Shown here one piece after another: positions 31,246 through 41,974 of a stretch of DNA of 64,000 nucleotides. How positions within the stretch are numbered: position 1 is the first letter of the stretch; every line of letters starts with the position of its first letter. The notes under the pieces were generated by a model. It was not told the origin of the DNA. It did not search any database and was given only the letters and a program-made list of their open reading frames with translations. The stretch spans positions 16,227,371 to 16,291,370 of the forward strand of contig CM041298.1 of the NCBI GenBank assembly GCA_023052935.1, read 5' to 3'. Made by a program: the position numbers and the translations under genes. Source of the stretch: Piezodorus guildinii (taxonomy: Eukaryota; Arthropoda; Insecta; Hemiptera; Pentatomidae).

Positions 31246-31280
31246 AAAAAAAAAAAAAAAAAAAAAAAAAGATGTAAAAA
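31246..31280 (+). repeat. Poly(A) tail and right duplication of I-like element
   Basis: A tract of about 25 bases (31246-31270), followed by GATGTAAAAA; with the last As of the tract this repeats 25278-25290. Confidence 0.85.
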
Positions 31281-32203
31281 TAATAGTTATCAAAATTAAA
31301 CAGTTACTTGAATAAGAATTAAGAAATTAAATGTTCCATTAATAGATAAGCTATATTCACGTGAAAAAAGTCCAGTTGCGTATTATAGAAAATCTCCGCA
31401 GGGCGACTTGGATGAAGTTCTCAGGTATGTTGAATGACCGCAGGGCGGCTTTTCCAAGTTCCAAGGGGAACGATGAGAAGAAAAAACTTCGTTTGCAAAC
31501 GTACTAAGTATGAGAGCAGACTCGGGTCTAAGGCTCATCTACCCTTTAGACCCTAGCTTAAACCCCCCCCCCCCACTAGGCGGTAATAAAAACAATTGAA
31601 GTACGGTCGTATTCTTTTTATTTCTCTTCTATTCAAAAATTTTAATTATATTTAAAATACCTATTTTTTAAACAGATAAAAAAAAATAAAGATTAACAAA
31701 AAATGATTTATTGATAAATATCGTAAAAATTATACAGTTCTCCTTTTGTTTTCATGAAACAGTCATGAAACCTCATCAGGCCATAACATATGGCGTGAAC
31801 AAAAAGTATGCTAACACGAGAACAATAAAAAAAAAAGAACTGATTTCTTTTTATATTTTAAAATAAAATATAAGAAGAAAAGAAATTACAATTCTTCAAT
31901 TTATGTTAACGTGAGAACTAAAAAAGATATAATAAGATTTAAAAAGAACAAAAAAAAAAATTATATATATACAGTAAAAATGTTTAAAAAAAAAAATGTT
32001 TACAGTTTTAAATTAAATAAAAAAGAAAAGAAATTACAACTCTTCTGAGTGTTTGTAAAATAATTTAATCTTACGTCTTTGAAAAGATTAAAAGAAAAAC
32101 ATTAAATAATATTTGCTGTTAATGGAAACTAGAAAACGAAAATTGAATATATAAATAAATGTATCTGTCTCCTTTATCTCTTGATCTTCCCTGAAATTAG
32201 CAT
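31281..32203. other. AT-rich stretch, probably L2-like 3' UTR with later additions
   Basis: Lies between the I-like element and the L2-like coding piece. 31370-31580 is GC-richer, with two related motifs (CCGCAGGGCGACTTGG and CCGCAGGGCGGCTTTT) about 60 bp apart and a C12 run at 31562-31573. No reading frame recognised. Confidence 0.4.
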
Positions 32204-32866
32204 TTACTTGGGATTGTTTGGGAATTGTATTGATAGGAAATGGCTAAATAGACGGGCTTTAAATGTTGAGAGAGTTTGGGAGTTCCGGATATTAGAAGGA
32301 ATGGAGTTCCATAGGGAGGCGGATCGGATTAAGAATGATCTATCGAAAGCTGTGGATCGATGGGACGCTATATACAGATCTGAAGGCGGTGAGCGAACGA
32401 AGGATTGAATTGGAGAACTTGGTAGAGGAAGGATGCCAGGAAGTACTTATGGGGGTAGGAAGGGTAAAGCCACTTCAACTCTTCACAAAATCGAGTTACA
32501 GAGGTGTCTCTGGATATCCCAAAGATGAAACGTATAAAGCAGTTAAACATTTGTTTTAGTTTTGCCTCGAGATCCCCAGAGACACCCCCATACACCGCAC
32601 AGCAGTAGTCGAAGTGGGGAAATATTAAGGAGCTTACCAAGAGCTTACGGTTTTCTATAGGAAGAAGGGGACGGAGGTAATTCAGAAGTTTTAAGGTGGA
32701 GAATGTACGACTAAAGATTTCGGAAGCATGGTTTTTCCAGGAAAGGGTTTGATCTAGGGTGACCCCGAGGTTTTTAACTGATAGGTGGAATTGTATTGGA
32801 TTATTATTCAGAAACATAGTGGGAATCGGTGGAAGTGTCTTAAGAAGGGGATTGGAACCTATTACA
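32204..32866 (-). pseudogene. L2/CR1-like ORF2, C-terminal end
   Basis: Same family as 34063-38721, on the minus strand. It is entered from about 32866 (LLKTLPPIPTMFLNNNPIQF) and reads KNLGVTLDQTLSWKNHASEI, LLVSSLIFPHFDYCCAVYGG, MFNCFIRFIFGISRDTSV. After a frameshift near 32370 it gives RSASLWNSIPSNIRNSQTL and ends NNPK with TAA at 32204-32206. RT core missing. The 5' truncation at about 32880 lies in HX sequence. Its 3' UTR is split by the I-like element. Confidence 0.85.
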
Positions 32867-32884
32867 TTGCCTTAGTCTTCTTAG

Positions 32885-32950
32885 TGTTCAAATTACTGTT
32901 AGAGATAAAACTGAGTGAAACTAATAAAGAATTAATTTAATTTGTGGTTC
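32885..32950 (-). repeat. HX fragment
   Basis: CTGTTAGAGATAAAACTGAG, then GAAACTAATAAAGAATTAAT: the start of the HX copy that continues at 33455. Confidence 0.6.
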
Positions 32951-33454
32951 TCGACTCCCTGGGAATTATACACTATCAAATCTACTCGTAACAGGTATAA
33001 TTGGAGGGGCATGCATGTGCATCTGTGTTTACTTATAGTGTTTTATATTTTAATTATAATTTTAACAAATTTTTTTTATATGTAGAGGTATTGATTTTAG
33101 GTGCTAAGTGTTTTGGTATTGTTTTTATTCATGATGGTGTGATTTTTTAGTATGTAGTTGTTTAATGTATATATAATTTGTTGTTGTTTTTTAATTTAAT
33201 CTTTGGTGTATATTAATAGATATATTCAAGTATTTGAAAGAAAATGTGAAACGGTAGAGTAGGAAAAGAGAAAAAAGACAAAAAACAAAAAAAAAAACAG
33301 GAAAAATGAGTAGGAAATAAATTTAAATGGAGTAAAACAAGGAACAAAAATATTGTATTTATAGTTAAATAAAATGTTAAGAATATTCCTGTAGGAAAGA
33401 ATCGGTATGCTGTGTTAAAGCAACCCAATTAAGTTGGGCAGCATCATTTTGTTT
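32951..33454. other. T-rich insertion-like stretch in HX
   Basis: Sequence without match elsewhere in the window separates two adjacent parts of one HX copy. No gene or terminal repeats recognised. Confidence 0.35.
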
Positions 33455-34062
33455 GTTTATGTGTTTTATTTTTAAAAATATTACTATCTAAAACAATCAG
33501 TTAGTTTTATCGAATTTTCATCACTCTTTTACAAGCTTGAGTATAAGAGATTTTTTTCTAAAATCTTTAGCTTTCCAACGGTTTATTATGCATGTATATT
33601 ACTGCTCTTTCAAAAATACAAAAATTGTATCAACATATATTTTTGCACTGTTCTCCTTTATTTATTTATCGAATTCGCTAAACTTGCATATTTACCCGTT
33701 ATTTATGAATGCTAATAAGGCGATGTTCCAATTTTTTTTAAATCTATTAAATTAGAAGTACTTTAGAGGAAGAAATTTTGAAATATCGGCATTTAAGCCC
33801 TGTCAGACTATATCAATCAGAATGAAACCTACTTGATATTAAAGCTTATTAAATTTTAAATTGATTTAGTGAGTTTGATCAAACTCGTTAAAGCCGTTTC
33901 TAAGAAAATCGTAAAAAGATGCAAAATGGTATAAAGTAGCACGTCCAGTCAGGAATTTGTAGCGAAAAAGTTGAGATACCATCTCGGGCATATAGTTTTC
34001 TTAGATAAGAAATTGCAGATTATCTACGGCTTTTCGTTTTTGCGCTAGACTTACCATATACC
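33455..34062 (-). repeat. HX copy, left part (interrupted by L2/CR1-like element)
   Basis: ATCAGTTAGTTTTATCGAAT through AAATATCGGCATTTAAGCCC to TTGCGCTAGACTTACC, then cut. HX resumes at 38722 with the microsatellite-side end. Confidence 0.8.
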
Positions 34063-34421
34063 ATATAGTCTGGCCAGTGACGGCAACGAGTGAACATCTC
34101 TTCTCTGTACCTCTTTCAACCAGTCAGATCCATTTCAGTGCTTGTTTTTTTTTTTTCTCACTCATTCTGTTCTTTAATTTTTGTTAATCGTTATATACAT
34201 ATATATATTTATATATATAACATTTTAGAAGTAAACACGCACGACAAACATTTACTTCGTAAAAAACAATTAAGATAGACGAGTGTTGTATTGGTGCGTC
34301 GACTAATCCTACCGCGGTAAGAATTAACTACGTAAACATACGGAACTGTTTATCAATATTCACGCTGTGAGTACCAGTTATTTTATATTATTTCGTTTTT
34401 TTTTATTATATAATTTAAAAA

Positions 34422-35372
34422 ATGGTTCTCTGCACATTATGTGATTATGCCATCACACGTGATGATAAACACAATTTAATTTGCAGCAAGTGTCGGATCG
34501 TTTTTCACGGCAAATGTTGCAAGTTATTAGAAAGAGAAATTGAGTCTATTAAAAGTAATAAAAAGCCCTGGTTTTGCCCGAAATGCGACGAAGGAAAAAA
34601 AGCTCAGTCGGTCAGTGAAAAACCAACGCCTAAAAGTTGTCAAGAGGAAGCGAAAGAGCCATCCATGGCTGATATTATGATAGCTGTTTCCGGCCTAGGT
34701 TCTCAAGTAAAAGAAGAAATAAAAGGCATCAAGGATTCACTAGAAAAGTACGGGGAGCTAAGCTTCGAACTAAATGAGAGGCTCTCAAAAATTGAAAACC
34801 ATCTCGAAGGCCAATCTAAATATATAGAAGAACTTACTTCGGAGAATAAAGCCTTAAAAAAGAAAGTGAGTGAACTTGAGATAAGACTTAATAAGACTGA
34901 GCAGGGACTTCTGTGCAAGTCCTTAGAAATTCGGGGCATCTCAGTTCGCCCGGGGGAAACCCCGGCGGCTCAGGTGACTAGTGTAGCGGCCGGCCTAGCA
35001 ATGAAGATTTCCCCGGAAGATCTCGACATCGTGGAACGGCGCCGACCTAAGCCGGGTGACCAAAGGCCACCTCCTCTCATCGTCCGCTTTGTAAGGCAAA
35101 CTACTAGAGACGAGTTGGTAAAACAACGAAAGGTGAGGCGGGACTTCACCACGCTTGATATAGGATGGGAAGCTAATGATAGCCACCGAATATATCTCGG
35201 TGAAGAAATGTCTGCAACCAATAAACACCTTTACTGGCTCGCCAGACAGAAGAGGGCACCTGGTAAATTGAAATATGTTTGGTTTGCGGCCGGCAGAGTG
35301 CGCTGCCGTAATGACGATGTACATCCAGTGGTCTGCATCGATCGAGCGCAAGATCTGGAGGTCTTCGACTGA
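34422..35372 (+). CDS. L2/CR1-like ORF1: PHD finger, coiled coil, nucleic-acid-binding end
   Basis: Intact frame of 316 codons from the first ATG after the leader. Residues 4-55 form a PHD-type zinc finger with ligands C4, C7, C21, C24, H29, C32, C52, C55 and the usual Trp two before the last Cys pair (PWFCPKC). Residues about 80-165 have heptad-like repeats (IKDSLEKYGELSFELNERLS, IEELTSENKALKKKVSELEI) predicting a trimeric or dimeric coiled coil. Residues 165-316 match the C-terminal domain common in CR1/Jockey-type ORF1 (SLEIRGISV, RDFTTLDIGWEANDS, RIYLGEEM). ORF1 proteins bind the element RNA; the PHD finger may read chromatin. ORF2 follows after 267 bp. Being intact, it could still be made. 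Confidence 0.85.
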   Translation: MVLCTLCDYAITRDDKHNLICSKCRIVFHGKCCKLLEREIESIKSNKKPWFCPKCDEGKKAQSVSEKPTPKSCQEEAKEPSMADIMIAVSGLGSQVKEEIKGIKDSLEKYGELSFELNERLSKIENHLEGQSKYIEELTSENKALKKKVSELEIRLNKTEQGLLCKSLEIRGISVRPGETPAAQVTSVAAGLAMKISPEDLDIVERRRPKPGDQRPPPLIVRFVRQTTRDELVKQRKVRRDFTTLDIGWEANDSHRIYLGEEMSATNKHLYWLARQKRAPGKLKYVWFAAGRVRCRNDDVHPVVCIDRAQDLEVFD

Positions 35373-35639
35373 CATCTAGGCTTCCGTCAACCCCCTGGCT
35401 ATGAATGGCTTTTCTCTTTGATCTCCATCTCTTATCTTCCGCTGTATATCTTATTTATTATAACATATTTTTATTTTCATTTTGTTTCAATGTTAAATTG
35501 TCACTTTTTTTCTCAGCTATTCCTCACATTCTAATTCTATTAATTTCACTTGACATTTATTTTTCAGATATTTTGAAATTCACTATTGTCTTAGCTACAT
35601 CGTTTTCCTACAATCTGTATTCCTTCCCCTCCCATTCCT

Positions 35640-38399
35640 ATGTCTAGTATCCTAAACATCTGTCACGTTAATTCCCAATCCTTGCCCGCTCATTATGATG
35701 AATTACTCCAATATTTTACAAGCAATTTTTATCATATCATCGCAGTCTCTGAAACCTGGTTGAAACCCTATATCCCCTCCTCTGCTGTCTCCCTACCTGA
35801 ATGTTCCTTCATACGTCATGACCGAATAGGGCGTACAGGTGGAGGCGTCGGTATTTACGTCCATAATAGCTTAAAATCCCGCATATTAGGGTCTCATCCC
35901 CATCCGAACTACCACATATCGAATTTCTTTTCTTGGAAATCACATGTAACACCCATCCTCTCTTCATCGCAGTTGTGTACCGCCCTCCTCTCGTTCCTTT
36001 CGACACTCTATTTGAAACAACCCTCTACAATTATATCCCTCTCTACAACAATATCATAATTTCCGGCGACCTTAAAGAGGATATTATAATAATATATTCT
36101 TTCCGATTCCAATGATAAACAGTACCTAGAAAACCTTTTCTTTTCCCTCAACCTCTACATTGTTCCTTTTACCCCGACACATCATACACGATGTTCCGAC
36201 ACTTGGTTAGATGTTCACATCATAGATTCAGCACAGAACCTTCTCTCCTTCTCTCAATTACCAGTACCATTCCTATCCTCCCATGACTTAATTCAGATAT
36301 CATACAATATCCCTACTCCAGAAATCCTTCCAAAAATTATAACTTTCCGTAAAATCCATTCCCTCACCCGTGAAGACATCCTACCCAATCTTGAAACCCT
36401 GAATTGGGATGATATCTATTCCTGTTCCTCCATTGACGCCATGGTCGACATCCTCACTTCCAACCTGATCACCGTCCTTGACAAACATGCTCCCCTCAAA
36501 ACCCGTACCTTCCGCCGCCCACCTCCTCCTTGGATGTGTCAAGAAATAAGAGAACTACATAGAAAGCGTGAGGCTGCCCGTAGGCGCTTTAGGCGCACAA
36601 GACAAGCAGATGACTACGAAGCGTTTAGGATCCTCCGGAACTTGACACAAGCAACAGTTAGGCGAGCGAAGTCCAACTATTTTCAAGAATTCCTGTCCTC
36701 TGCTCCTGATCCTAAATCCAAGTGGCAACTTCTTAGTAAACTTTCCCTCTGTAAATCATTTACCTCTTCAGTCTTTCCTGTATCACCCAATGAACTAAAT
36801 TCTTATTTCTTAAACGACTCCTCCAACATTTCGCCATCCTTTTCTCATAACTTATCCCTTTCATCATCATTCGATTCTGACAATTTTTATTTCTCCTACA
36901 TTTCACCCACAGACCTCATATCTTCCATAATGAAATCCCGTACTACTTCCTTAGATTTCGATGGAATTCCAGTAAAATTGCTAAAATTATGCCTTCCAGA
37001 AATCCTGCCAGTCCTTCTTTTCATCTACAATTTTTCCCTCCAAAATTCAGTTTTCCCTGCTTCCTGGAAACAAGCTTTGGTCCATCCTATAAACAAAATC
37101 TCTAATCCATCTTCCCCTAAAGACTACCGACCTATATCCATCCTATCGAACTTTTCTAAACCTCTTGAACGGATTGTACAATCCCAGGTATCCAGTTTTC
37201 TTGAAAAAACCAACCAACTTAACCCTTACCAATCCGGCTTCCGACCTGGCTACTCTACGCAATCCGCCCTGACCAAAATCACAAATGATATTTATACTGC
37301 TATAGATGAAAAAAAATTAACTGTCCTGGTACTTTTAGATTTTAGCAAAGCTTTTGACTCCCTTAACCATTCGATCCTTTTCTCTAAATTAAAATCATTA
37401 TCCTTTTCCAACAGTTCTGTTCAATGGTTTCAATCCTTTCTTTCCAACCGCACTCAAGCGGTTGTCATTCCTAATCAACCCCCATCTAATTTCCTTGCCC
37501 TGTCCTCAGGCGTGGCCCAAGGCTCGAGTATTTCTCCCTTTTTGTTCAATACCTACATCAATGACCTTCCTGATTCAATCCATTACTCTTCCTACCACCT
37601 ATATGCTGATGACCTCCAAATCTATTTTTCCTTCCCTCCTTCCGAGTTATCTGTAGCATTTGCCAGTATTCAGGAAGACCTAGATGGGATCAGTGCCTGG
37701 GCAAACCTGAATAACTTAAGGCTTAATCCTACAAAAACTCAGGCCATCCTTGTTGGTTCCAAATACCTCCTCCGATCTATCACCACCCTTCCTCCGCTTT
37801 TGCTAAATGATCACCCTATTGTTTTTAGTTCCTCTGTTAAAAATCTTGGCATCATCATCGACCAAAACCTGTCCTGGAAACCCCAAATTGCCCAAATTTC
37901 CCGTCGATCGATTAATAATTAAAATTATCCCACTATCTACCCGTAAACTCCTAGTCTCATCACTCATTTTCCCCCACTTTGACTATAGTTGTGTGGCATA
38001 TGGCGGCCTCTCGAAGGTGCTTGAGGACAGATTGAAAAGAATATGAATTGCTTTTTAAGATTTGTGTTCGGCACCTCGAGACGGTCTCATGTATCCCACC
38101 TCTACGACGAGTTAAAGTGGTTAACACCAAACCTTCGAAGACAATATTTCCTTGGATCATTCCTTTATCAAATCATTAACTCCCACCACCCATTTTACGT
38201 CTACAGCCTTCTGGTATTTAAATCCTCAACCCATCACCAGGAAACAAGATCCCGTCTGTCTGACCTCCAAACTCCTTTCCACAGAACCAAAAAATACGAT
38301 TGCTCCTTTTTAGCCCGTTCCACTGCCTTATGGAATACTCTCCCTTCAAACATCCGACATGCTCCTTCCCTACCATCATTCAAATCCCTCCTCTTTTAA
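35640..38399 (+). pseudogene. L2/CR1-like ORF2: endonuclease and reverse transcriptase
   Basis: Starts MSSILNICHVNSQSLPAHYD. The endonuclease shows VSETWLKPYIPSS and HDRIGRTGGGVGIYV, then a frameshift near 35920; the motif usually GDFN reads GDLK (36065), so a catalytic Asn is lost. A second shift lies near 36100. RT is open from 36441 to 37922: KDYRPISILSNFSKPLERIV, LVLLDFSKAFDSLNHSIL, SSGVAQGSSISPFLFN and the catalytic YADDLQIYF. A deletion of about 20 codons near 37910 and a shift near 38040 damage the C-terminus, which ends LWNTLPSNIRHAPSLPSFKS at 38399. Dead copy, though the RT core is undamaged. Confidence 0.88.
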
Positions 38400-38639
38400 T
38401 ATTTACTTTCTCTCCAGTCCGATGTAAGCTAATTTTTAATTTTTATTATGCCTATTTATGTGAGGTGATTTGTTTATATACTTTAATGAGATGTAAAAGA
38501 TATATTTTAGGTTGATTATTATTTATTTACTTTTGAATATGTACATAGAGATGTCACAATGACCTTTTATTTATTTTTTTCTTCTTTTTTTTTGTTATTT
38601 AAATGTAGTTATATATTGTTTTAGGCCAGATATAAATTA

Positions 38640-38721
38640 TTATTTTGACTATTAATGTTATTCTGAAGGGACATTGTCCCAGAATAAAGTTTATTTTCTA
38701 TTCTATTCTATTCTATTCTAT
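38640..38721 (+). repeat. L2/CR1-like 3' end and (TTCTA)n tail
   Basis: GGGACATTGTCCC hairpin (38670-38682), AATAAAG, then about five TTCTA units to the junction with HX. Confidence 0.85.
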
Positions 38722-38873
38722 ACGAACATACGCAAACCTTTTATCGGGACTTGGTTATTTGGACTCAGGAGCCTATAACGTGTATTTCCGTTGAAAACTG
38801 GAATTCAAAAATTTTCTCGATCGCAATACTTTTCCTTACTATATATTCCATATATAAGTAAGTTAATGTAAAA
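38722..38873 (-). repeat. HX copy, right part
   Basis: Resumes with CGAACATACGCAAACCTTTT, then GGGACTTGGTTATTTGGACT, and ends at the palindromic terminus (ATTCCATATATAAGTAAGTT). Confidence 0.8.
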
Positions 38874-39239
38874 ACCGAAATAGAATTTTTTTTTTAAAAG
38901 TCTTAACACAAGTTAAATTTTCAATATATTGTCATTGTATATGTATATTAAGTCATCTCACATATTTTTGATGATTTAAATTTCTATTGATTCTTCATTA
39001 TATATATTTTTTGCCCCTACACACCTTTCTATTCTCTGTTATTTAATAGTAATTATATGTTTTATTACTTGTGTAATGGATAGTGATGAAATGCCGATTA
39101 ACTAGCTGATTATTTTAAATAACAATATAATTTTTTATTTACTTACAATAGTTTTTGTTTGAGCTTCAATGTTATTTGCTATCAGTAAAAAAAAAAAAAA
39201 AAAATTGCAATAAGCAAATATGATGACTTGACCGAAAGT
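38874..39239. other. AT-rich stretch with HX remnant
   Basis: 39045-39130 resembles HX in plus orientation (GATAGTGATGAAATGCCGAT). A18 run at 39188-39205. No gene. Confidence 0.5.
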
Positions 39240-39735
39240 CGGTTAAAGCAAGGCATCTCTAGGCCACCGCCTCAAAAGTCGTCGGGGTGGGTTGTACAGG
39301 TTCGTGTAGGATTTAAGTGTTTGGGCCGATGGGTTCATGTTGTAAGTCAGTTTGTCATGAAATCTTTTATAATATTCTGTGGCTGTGTCTGAAACTGTAA
39401 GTATGTCCAAGTCCTTGTGAAGTAATTCGTTGGTTACATAAAACGGTGCATCCACTATTTTTCGCAATATTTTCGATTGAAGGGTTTGAATTATTTGGAT
39501 GTTAGAACATTTGGCAGATCCCCATAGCTCTATCCCGTATGTCCATAATGGTTTGATCAGTAATTTGTAAATAGTAATTTTGTTGTTCACGGATAATTTG
39601 GATCGTTTGTCAAGCAGACGGGATAGTAGTCCAAATCGTCTGTTCAGTTGTTGTCTTTAAAGTCTAATGTGGGTCCTCCATGTCAGTCTTTTGTCTAAGT
39701 ACAGTCCCAAATATCGTACTTCATCTGATATTTAA
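39240..39735 (-). pseudogene. Jockey-like ORF2, C-terminal end
   Basis: Minus-strand frame of 115 codons in the region after the RT: MNNKITIYKLLIKPLWTYGI, ELWGSAKCSNIQIIQTLQSK, FYVTNELLHKDLDILTV. This is the conserved Jockey-clade C-terminal block. Before it, after a stop, the frame reads EVRYLGLYLDKRLTWRTHIR. The YADD region is absent. A related piece is at 45185-45650. Confidence 0.82.
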
Positions 39736-39990
39736 CAAAACACCTGTTTCTATTGAAATTCAATTTAACTAATTCTTTAACAATTTATTTGTATCTTTAA
39801 ATGTATTCGGAAATTCTTAAATAGTATAAATAAAGGAGGTAAGTGAAAGTCGTGTGTTGTGCGCACCAGATATTTTGAAATTTCTCGACAATGTTTTTAA
39901 TAAACCTCGCTATATCTATGTAAAATTAGATTTAATATCATGTAGGTTTCAGTCTGATTTGAATATTCTGACAGAGCTTAGTTACAATTT
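39736..39990 (+). repeat. HX fragments in plus orientation
   Basis: 39736-39880 is an HX 3' end (GGAGGTAAGTGAAAGTCGTG, then GCACCAGA). 39881-39985 is an internal HX segment (CTCGCTATATCTATGTAAAA) joined directly to it. Confidence 0.7.
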
Positions 39991-39992
39991 TT

Positions 39993-40866
39993 ACTTTCAC
40001 TTACTATATATAGTAAGGGAAAGTATTGCGATCGTGAAAATTTTCGAATTCCAGTTTTCAACGGAAATACACGTTTTAGGGTCCCCTGAGTCCAAATAAC
40101 CAAGTCCCGCAAAAAGGTCTGTGTGTGTGTGTGTGTGTGGTAACTCCCGGGCGGAAACGGTAGGTCATATGAAACTGAAATTTCATATTTAAGACAACTA
40201 TACGCCCGAGAAGTGACAAAACATTTTTCATCAAAACGAGCTTACCAGAAGAGGCACTTTATACCATGCATTTTGCACCTTTTTTCGATTTTCTCAAAAC
40301 CGGTTCCAACAATTTTGATTAAACTCGCTATATCGATGTAAAATTTAATGGGCTTTAATATCATGTAGGTTTTATTTGGATAAAAATGGTCTGACAGGGC
40401 TTAAATACCGATATACCTTTAATTTTGTAGATTCAATAATAATAACTAGATTATTTTGTTAACGCTGATGAAAAACAGGTAAATATATAAATTGAATCAA
40501 TTCGATACCAAACTAAAGGAGAAAACAGAAAAAATATTTTTTTAATGCAATTTTTCGTTTTTGAACATAAGAGCAGTAATATATATGTATGATATACCGT
40601 TGGAAAGCTAAAGATTTTAGAAAAATTATCATCTCATACACAAGCTTTTAAAAGTTAATAAAGAGTGATGAAATGAACATAAAACTTACTGATTATTTAA
40701 GATAATAATACAATTGATTTTTGAATCAAACACATGTTTCTATAGAAATTTAATTTAATTAATTCCTTAATAATTTCACGTATTTTTATCTCTAACTGTA
40801 TTTGAAAATTCTTTCATTGATTTTAAGAATGGAGGTAAGTGAAAGTCGTGTGTTGCCCGCACCAGA
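39993..40866 (+). repeat. HX family, reference copy (candidate HINE)
   Basis: Full length, 874 bp. The left end is a 32-bp imperfect palindrome (39993-40024; outer part ACTTTCACTTAC, centre TATATATA, one mismatched pair). GTAAGTGAAAGT at 40835-40846 is the exact inverted copy of the outer 12 bp. The last 20 bp hold a hairpin, GTGTG (40848-40852) with CGCAC (40858-40862), ending CCAGA before a T run. (GT)n occupies 40122-40139. No reading frame. Subterminal inverted repeats, terminal hairpin, T-rich flanks, internal microsatellite and tandem copies are features of Helentron-associated non-autonomous elements; no Helentron Rep/helicase gene is in the window. Confidence 0.8.
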
Positions 40867-41389
40867 TTTTTTTTATTAACTTGAACATGTAGATATGTAA
40901 AGGACTTATTTAGGATTTCCTTCAAAATGGCCTTATGAATAAAATGTTGAAAAAATAAAGAGATTTAATGATATAAGAATGGACTATTTTATAATTTTGA
41001 CTTAAAAGAGAAATATTTTGTGTATAATTAGTAAATTTTTATTGTCATAATATTTATTAACACTCAATTAATATCCGACACTAACTATTTCAGTGTATAT
41101 TTTTCACAAAATAAGAATAAATTCCTTCTATAAATAAAATAACTTACTTAATGTATTTTAGTGTATAATACAGTTTTAAATAAAAAAAAAAAAAAAAAGC
41201 TTAATTTATTAATTAATTAAGAGAAACGATCTTTGTTCGGGTTCTACGCATCTTGAACCGAAATCCCTCAAATTTTGATTTTTTTTTTTTTTTTTTTTTT
41301 TCATGAAGTTTCATTATTGAAAATTATAAACTAAAAAGTACTGAAATTATTTTTTCTTTTTTTTCTTGACGTTATAAGTCATACTATAG
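40867..41389. other. AT-rich stretch
   Basis: No frame, long A and T runs (41183-41198, 41279-41300). 41220-41290 resembles 6480-6550 (ACGCATCTTGAACCGAAATCC versus ACGCTTCTTGAAACG), so a short dispersed repeat is present. Confidence 0.45.
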
Positions 41390-41574
41390 TCAGATGCTAT
41401 CGCGTTTCGTTCCTTTCCCCTGAGACATGCCCGAACGTATGTAATCCATTTGGAAGGAAGTTAAAGGCAGAGAGATAGCTTGAAAAGGAAGACGGGGAAG
41501 ACCTGAAGATGAAGAGAGACCATTAGCCGCTGCCTCCTAGATCTGGGTATTAATCTCTTTGGAGAAGAGGGGGG

Positions 41575-41588
41575 GTCGCCATAGCAAC
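41575..41588. promoter_or_regulatory. X-box-like (RFX) site
   Basis: GTCGCCATAGCAAC differs from the symmetrical RFX consensus GTTGCCATGGCAAC at two positions. RFX factors bind such sites in promoters of ciliary genes. No neighbouring gene is visible, so function is not shown. Confidence 0.35.
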
Positions 41589-41592
41589 GGAA

Positions 41593-41606
41593 TCCCGCGC
41601 GCGGGA
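41593..41606. repeat. Perfect 14-bp GC palindrome
   Basis: TCCCGCGCGCGGGA, five bases after the X-box-like site. Confidence 0.8.
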
Positions 41607-41940
41607 ACCTCCTAATTAAAACGAGGAGCTCACCTTGGCTGTAAGAGGATGAGGGCTATAATTAGGGCCTCATGTTTGCTCGGGTCTAAGCCTCGCCGTC
41701 GAAGGCTGTCTTCTCTCAACCCAGGCTCTTCCTATTGATCCGCCCTTCCGTTGGCTTATCACTCATTCATCGTCTTACGGGGATCAGAATCATTCACAAT
41801 GTCGATATAATAGCATTATGATAATTATACTATTGTTCCCTGGAAAATTAGTAAAATCATATGACGGATGGGTAAGAAACCTGCGCTGGAAAAGGTATTC
41901 TAAGGTATAAGACTGGAAGAGGTATAAATAACTCTTTAAT

Positions 41941-41968
41941 AACCAACGTTTCGACACACGTTCATAAA
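41941..41968 (-). ncRNA. Degenerate Penelope-type hammerhead remnant
   Basis: Minus strand: TATGAACGTGTGTCGAAACG followed by TTGG. GAAAC-GTT half kept; the CTGA part is changed to TTTA, so it should not cleave. It abuts an HX end. Confidence 0.35.
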
Positions 41969-41974
41969 AGTTAA

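Larger units (their letters stand above)
25291..31267 (+). mobile_element. I-like LINE, full length
   Basis: About 5.98 kb from CCCCGTAGGGGGAAGTGGAT to a poly(A) tail, with a 13-bp duplication. It has a GC-rich 5' UTR of about 500 bp, ORF1 with zinc knuckles, and ORF2 with endonuclease, reverse transcriptase and RNase H. The RNase H domain separates it from the Jockey, RTE and L2-like elements in this window and points to the I group. A few point lesions break both frames. Confidence 0.9.
34063..38721 (+). mobile_element. L2/CR1-like LINE, near full length
   Basis: About 4.66 kb with a 5' leader, ORF1 with PHD finger and coiled coil, ORF2 with endonuclease and reverse transcriptase, a 300-bp 3' UTR ending in a small hairpin (GGGACATTGTCCC) and a (TTCTA)n tail. 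The simple-repeat tail and apparent lack of a target duplication fit L2/CR1-type elements. It interrupts an HX copy. Confidence 0.85.
41390..41790. other. GC-richer single-copy island
   Basis: Not repeated in the window, with no long frame. Contains an X-box-like site and a perfect GC palindrome (listed separately). It could be conserved host regulatory DNA or the end of a host transcript. Confidence 0.4.
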
